NCBI GenBank assembly: GCA_019055375.1
Contig: JAHQIW010000486.1
Location: 124,001-188,000, forward strand
Length of the DNA stretch: 64,000 nt
Source of the DNA: Parelaphostrongylus tenuis
Lineage: Eukaryota; Nematoda; Chromadorea; Rhabditida; Metastrongylidae
Direction: 5' to 3'
Shown here: in pieces, positions 59,111 to 64,000 of the stretch
Layout of the letters: every line of letters begins with the position of its first letter
Position numbering within the stretch: the first letter of the stretch is position 1
Made by a program: the position numbers and the translations under genes
The notes under the pieces: generated by a model
Databases searched by the model: none
What the model was told of the DNA's origin: nothing
Seen by the model: the letters and a program-made list of their open reading frames with translations, nothing else

Positions 59111-61639
59111 TGCCTGTCTTTTGAAAAATTTCTCTTTACTAGCTAGAAACCGTGTGAAAAAAACACGCACTTCATATTCTCGATATTCAAGCCGTCGAAT
59201 AGTTACTGAAACTTTAGAAAGGAATAAAAAATATCTTTTTCGAATATAGATAGGGATAGGGGAAGAGCACCAAGAATACTTTTTTGAAGACACCTATTTC
59301 TGGGCAATAGTTTGTATAATGCCGATGTTTATAGCCCTTTATTCAAGCGCCGTTGCCCTTATCACTCAGAATTTTCCACTATCCACAATACTCAACCTTT
59401 TCTCACTTACGTCAACCCTGAATAATTGGAAATAAACGAATGATTGATGCAAACTTAGTTATCGCGAGAGTTTTTGACGAAAAGGTATTGAATAAGCATG
59501 CGTATAATTTTCAATAAATACCTAGCTGTTCTCCAGTTTTTGTTTACTATGATAACTTTTGGATCTTGTGTGAAACTAGGGAAGAGCGGAACTAGAGATT
59601 TCTCATGTGATCTCCCTTGTACAATGCAATACAATTGATTGAATGCCAAATTCAGTAAGATTGCGTAATAAACGAGAGTTTTTCACTACATAAAACATGT
59701 ATAACCAAATTAAAAGCTTGTGAGCGATTAGAGAAAATCTTCTTTTATCAAAGTTATACAAGGATCACGAAATTTTGCCAAATGCAAAAAAAACCTGAAT
59801 CAAACACTGAAAATCGCGCAATACGCCCTGCGCGCATCATTTTCTACAGCCGTCCGTTAGGGGTTAATGTATGGAAGTACGGAAGACAGTAATGGAGTAG
59901 AGATCGAACAAATCTTGCGTCCAAAAGTAGCAATTAGAGGATCGAAATGAAGCACATTACCAAGATCACACAGCATAATACCAACTTTTATACCTCGCGA
60001 CACTTCGATTACTCGCACTACCTGTAACCGATTTGAAGACTTATCTTTGAAACAATTCCAATGTGACATATATAGTGTGAAGTCGTCGTGGGAAAAAATG
60101 TGTATGAAAATAATATAGCGGCAACTCATCTTGTTCTGATTAGAATGTGGCATTATGGTTCTTCGCGAAAATTACGAATTCTCAAAAATTGTGGAATTCA
60201 ATTTAAGCTTAATCGGTTGAGCAAATCATATCTTGAAAGGGCTATTACATGTGCCAACCCCAAATTGCTTCAATGATCACAAAACTCTACTGGTTTTGCA
60301 AAAGTTCTCTTGTGATTATTACTGTGCAATGTTCTTATAAAGAAAAGACATGAGTCAGAAGAATGTCCAAAAATGGCTAAAAGTGCTGAAAATGAAAAGT
60401 TTGGTGGTATGGCTTAAGAGATGTATATCTGCCTTAATAACCACTGCCAGACATCTAGCGATGCGTCAAGTTGATGTAGGCTATATTACAGAATGCACTA
60501 AATGTATTTTCTATGCTAAGGTGAGATATGCTTTGTATAAACACAAAGTTTAAGGTTGATGCCAAACTGGTGGCCAAAAAGCTGCGGGAGGTTCCAGTGC
60601 GTGCAAACATTGAGTTCAATTCAGCGACGTACGTGTAAAGCAGGACGCTTACTACGAAGTTCCATGCTGCCGGTACAACGAAATCGACTTAAATAAAGAA
60701 AACAGTACTCAGTTTCCAGAATACCGACATTAGGATGGATGTAAACTAGAATGATGCACCATGAATATGGAAATTACATCTCAAAGTGTTCATGCCGGCA
60801 TAGACAGTATGTATTGGTGTAAGCAACACTGAACGGGAAATACGCCGAAAATGGAAAGGAATGGATTGCCTGCTTGAATCGTGCGTGTATATGTTGTTAT
60901 TCAACTTAAACATACAACACCCATGTTAAGCCTCAAGAAATTTTGCCCATTACTTACAGAACACTTGAACGACATCTTCCATAATACGACTAGTACGCAG
61001 AGCATCAAAATTGGCCATGTAGTTCAATATCTGAAAAAAATTCTCTCTTCAGTTTGCAAAAGAACACATATTAGAAGCAAGCCTGAAGTAGGATGTTCAT
61101 CTAATGATAAGTGAGTGCATATGAGCATGGAGAAAACTGAAGCAGGAGGCTTCATTAGCATACAGTTGCCATTTAGAGCAGTCAAATGACAAAGTTCATG
61201 TCAGCGATGCATTTGCAAGTGGAAGTCACTTCTGGATGGGTGGATATGGTACTCGTCCACGCCACTCCATAAGACCACCTCAAAAGTCACGGATGACGAT
61301 TGCCAGGTAACGAAACGAATTGCAATAACGGTAACCCACTTGATTAACTGAAAGCGGCTATCCATTTACTAAGGTCCACATGCAATTTTATCACTTATGA
61401 AAGAACACACATTCACTAATGAACTCAATTTTTCAAATTTTCCATGCATTGATGCATTGTGCTTAAAAAAGTCGTAAAATTGAATTATCCTTTGCAGAAC
61501 TCAGAACGTAGCGAATTTCAAAGAAAGATGTTGTGTTCATTATATTGTAATTGCAATATTTGTTGATTCAAATACTCTCCCTTTACTCTAAAGTCTTTAT
61601 TGTCACTCTGTTGAGCCAGTCGTATTGTACAACTGTTAA
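59111..61639. other. No firmly supported gene
   Basis: A minus-strand frame of 98 codons (59857-60153) has good composition (VIEVSRGIKVGIMLCDLGNV) but no homologue I know. A plus-strand frame at 60350-60553 crosses a strong donor (AAG|GTGAGA) near 60520. DNA at 60560-60900 reads like a heavily decayed coding or transposon fragment (KVDAKLVAKKLREV), not assignable. Confidence 0.3.
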
Positions 61640-61740
61640 AGATGCGTGTAGTGCAATGGTTAGAAATGCGGTGCAATACGCAAGTCGGTATTGATGCGAT
61701 CCTCGACCTCGGAAAACCAGAACTTTAGCTCTACTGGCTC
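61640..61740 (+). repeat. Possible tRNA-derived repeat
   Basis: The A-box-like GCGTGTAGTGCAATGGTTAG and, 40 bases on, TTGATGCGATCCTCGACCTC resemble a tRNA head of the F1 or F2 kind, without a recognisable body. Confidence 0.33.
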
Positions 61741-63579
61741 GGAGAAAGAGTCAAAGTCCGACATTGATGATCCGCGTGAACTATATTATAGACCAAGTAC
61801 GCGTTCAACATTTTGTAAAATGTATAATGCAGTTAAATGAGTGACTCATTACCCAGTATCCAACCGATATCATGCTCTTTGTCTTTTTCACCACTTAAAA
61901 AAAGCCATTGGTGCCGGAAAATATGTTCTGCTTGTCCGTCAAATAGAACTGACTAATCTGAAAGCTCCTTCGCTCTGCCCTTGCGCTTCAACATCCATCT
62001 GAAATGCGTCGATAATTGAGAGGCGATAACTTACGTTCAAATTACGTCGCTTCTAGTTTCTACTTTAGTAGCGTGGTATAATTACTTCATTGGAATAGTG
62101 ATGGGAAAACCCATAGTATTGATGAATATATGAATTGGCAATGGACGGCGCTCTTTAGAAGTTATACAAAAGAATTTAGAGGGATTTCTTTTTCAATATG
62201 TTTATACATGCTAGTCTATACTTTTCACTTCAAAAATTTTCTCTTGTTCACATTCAAACTATGACATTAATACGAGAATGATGAGAAGAAAGTGTTGATA
62301 GATTACTGTCGTAAACAAGGCAAGGAAATTCGATGTTTTCGTAAAATTCCTTTACTACTTCATGCCTCATGACACAGTCAATGAGCCTTCATGAAAAAAA
62401 AGTTCATTATCCAGCATTTTCATTCATTGTTGTTGAGCCGATGGTGATCACCTTGCGTTAGCTATCCTCTACATTTTAAAACCTGACCATACTCCACGCT
62501 ATATCTTCTTCCCAAACTTTCCCCACTCATAAACCAATCCAATGACATTTGCAGCGCTTCACTTCATATATATCATATCTTCAAAAAAGTGTGCAGTTTT
62601 CTAATCTAAAATTTTCGATGCATCATAAAGATGAAAAATTGCTTTCTTTCACACTTATTAATGAAAATGAAAGAAAATACGTTCATGTTTGAAATTCATT
62701 GTTAAGCTCACTCTAAAACACTTACTATTATCAGAGTTATAGGTTGAAATATTTAAGATTTCAAGAAGCACCGTAACGGAACGATACGGAAAATTTCCGA
62801 AGAGATTCTAAATTGTAGTTTATGACCATGTTTCGGAAATGAACGTTTCTTAGTGGACAAGCATCAATCATTTCTGTAATCCTGATTTAATTAGTTTGGC
62901 AATTCCACTTGATTGATGTGGATTTGCTTGTGATTGCCAACAAAATTAGAGACGACATAAAGAAATTTGAAAAAAACAGTCGTAAATAATAAGATCTCAG
63001 TGAGTTTGATACAAAACAAACTTAATCGTACTGGAAGAAAAACTGATATGGAAACTTCATGAGTGAATGAATGAAATCCTGAAAGGTATTTGTCATTCCC
63101 ATTCATTCAATCCATCTACTCAACGCTTTGTAAAGATGTAGATCGTTTCGACGCCTTGAGATTGAACTGTAATCTTATACTATGCGTTGTAATTAGGAAC
63201 AAATGGAAAAAGTTCAAGAAGTAAGGAAGCTTCTGTCAAAAGGAATATTCATTCTCTAGACATCAATGATGCCTCCGTTCGCCTTTGCCACGTTTGATAG
63301 CAATGCCAGAGAGTTCTATGAGTCCAAACAGCATTGTATTTATCGTTTGAAATTTTTACAACGAAATTGGACTCTCAGGCTTTTGATGTTCTTGCTGTGC
63401 GCTCGCTATCTTATGACAAATGTTTGTTTGAGCAGAATCATATTGGAATCAATAGAAAAAAATGCAATGTCCATTTTTTGCCTTTTTTTTGTTGTCTCCT
63501 TCGCTTTTGTCTTTCCTTTTTCACTATTTTTTAAAATCCTTTTGCGTAACAATAATATTTATGTAGTACTTCATTTCAG
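61741..63579. other. No supported gene
   Basis: AT-rich. A 150-codon frame (63266-63718) begins here; it is discussed with the peptide frame that overlaps it. Confidence 0.35.
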
Positions 63580-63587
63580 TCGGAAAA

Positions 63588-63704
63588 ATGAAGTTTATTG
63601 CATGTATCGTCCAGTTTATAGTGCTTCATTGTATATTTTCGTACGCTGCATTTATAGAAGGTTATTTAATGTTTTGTTTGAAGAACAAATGCATGCCCGA
63701 ATGA
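63588..63704 (+). CDS. Candidate secreted 38-residue cyclic-peptide precursor
   Basis: A TTCATTTCAG acceptor at 63571-63579 lies eight bases before the ATG, the usual place for nematode splice-leader addition. The frame begins with a hydrophobic leader (MKFIACIVQFIVLHCIFSYA), which fits a signal peptide. The rest, FIEGYLMFCLKNKCMPE, has two cysteines spaced C-x4-C that could close a small ring. The TGA stop is followed after 24 bases by AATAAA. So acceptor, leader, stop and poly(A) signal are all in place. Alternatives are a first exon with a donor at 63660 (GAAG|GTTATT, weak), or no gene: a 150-codon frame overlaps it in another phase. No known peptide family is recognised. Confidence 0.35.
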   Translation: MKFIACIVQFIVLHCIFSYAAFIEGYLMFCLKNKCMPE

Positions 63705-63728
63705 AAAGAATTTTTTGAGGAATAGCAT

Positions 63729-63734
63729 AATAAA
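63729..63734 (+). promoter_or_regulatory. Candidate poly(A) signal for the peptide frame
   Basis: AATAAA 24 bases after the stop codon of the 38-codon frame, and just after the stop of the overlapping longer frame, so it does not tell them apart. Confidence 0.35.
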
Positions 63735-64000
63735 GATGCACTTGTTTTGTTGAGGCTCTCAGAGCACACGATTGAAAATATTCTTTACTATCGAACAGCT
63801 CTATAGCATTACGTATACTTAGAAGAAAACAAACTATTAAGTTCCATGAGAACTTTCCTTTTGGAATCGTCTTTGAAGTTCCGCTGAATTTCACAGGTTC
63901 TTTCTGTTTATTTCCCGCATAACAAAAAACGTCAATGAACTGAGAAAAACTCAGGCCTCAGATTTGACAAATGTTGAAGGCGAATCAGATCTTATCTTTT

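Noticed and set aside
63266..63718. 150-codon plus-strand frame, the longest single frame in the window
   Set aside because: It is T-rich and low in complexity in the middle (runs of Phe), has no family match, and overlaps a shorter frame with better gene signals. Length alone is only mildly surprising in such AT-rich DNA. Kept as the rival reading of that locus.
1..64000. CRISPR arrays, prokaryotic operons, rRNA genes, prophage
   Set aside because: No regularly spaced direct repeats, no closely packed intact genes with ribosome-binding sites, and no rRNA-like conserved blocks; intron structure shows that the DNA is eukaryotic.

Overview
The window reads as AT-rich nuclear DNA from a nematode, most likely a clade V parasite such as a strongylid or hookworm (inference). 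The reasons are small-exon genes with TTTCAG-type acceptors, a secreted cysteine-type glutathione peroxidase of the nematode kind, RTE-type retrotransposons, many mariner relics and several tRNA-derived SINE-like families. Nothing in it looks bacterial: there are no operons, ribosome-binding sites, CRISPR arrays or rRNA.

Two host genes are firm. On the plus strand (exons between 7594 and 10715) lies a ZIP13/SLC39A13-type zinc transporter whose eight visible exons join in phase. Its first exon(s) were not found, and its first visible intron carries an RTE 3' fragment and a SINE. On the minus strand (44854 down to 42968) lies a complete seven-exon secreted glutathione peroxidase of 222 residues, with a TATA-like box and a poly(A) signal. 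A short GC-rich plus-strand reading frame ending at 130 is probably the C-terminus of a gene that starts outside the window.

Several further genes are possible but unproven. These are phase-compatible exon groups at 12421-14896, 33754-34217, 45870-46204 (minus), 54145-54538 and 57814-58210, a hydrophobic exon at 17054-17202, and a 38-codon secreted-peptide frame at 63588-63704 near the right edge. In DNA this AT-rich, some open frames next to an acceptor arise by chance, so their confidences are low.

The rest is mostly repeats. They comprise one nearly full-length decayed RTE element (22855-25911) and two RTE fragments, and at least six mariner relics, several of which kept the DNA-binding N-terminus and the C-terminus but lost the catalytic core. 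There are three tRNA-derived families, here F1, F2 and F3, some arranged head to head as long hairpins. A foldback family, here R1, has a shared core around an ACACGTG motif. Two less well defined families are called R2 and R3. The names F1-F3 and R1-R3 are mine.
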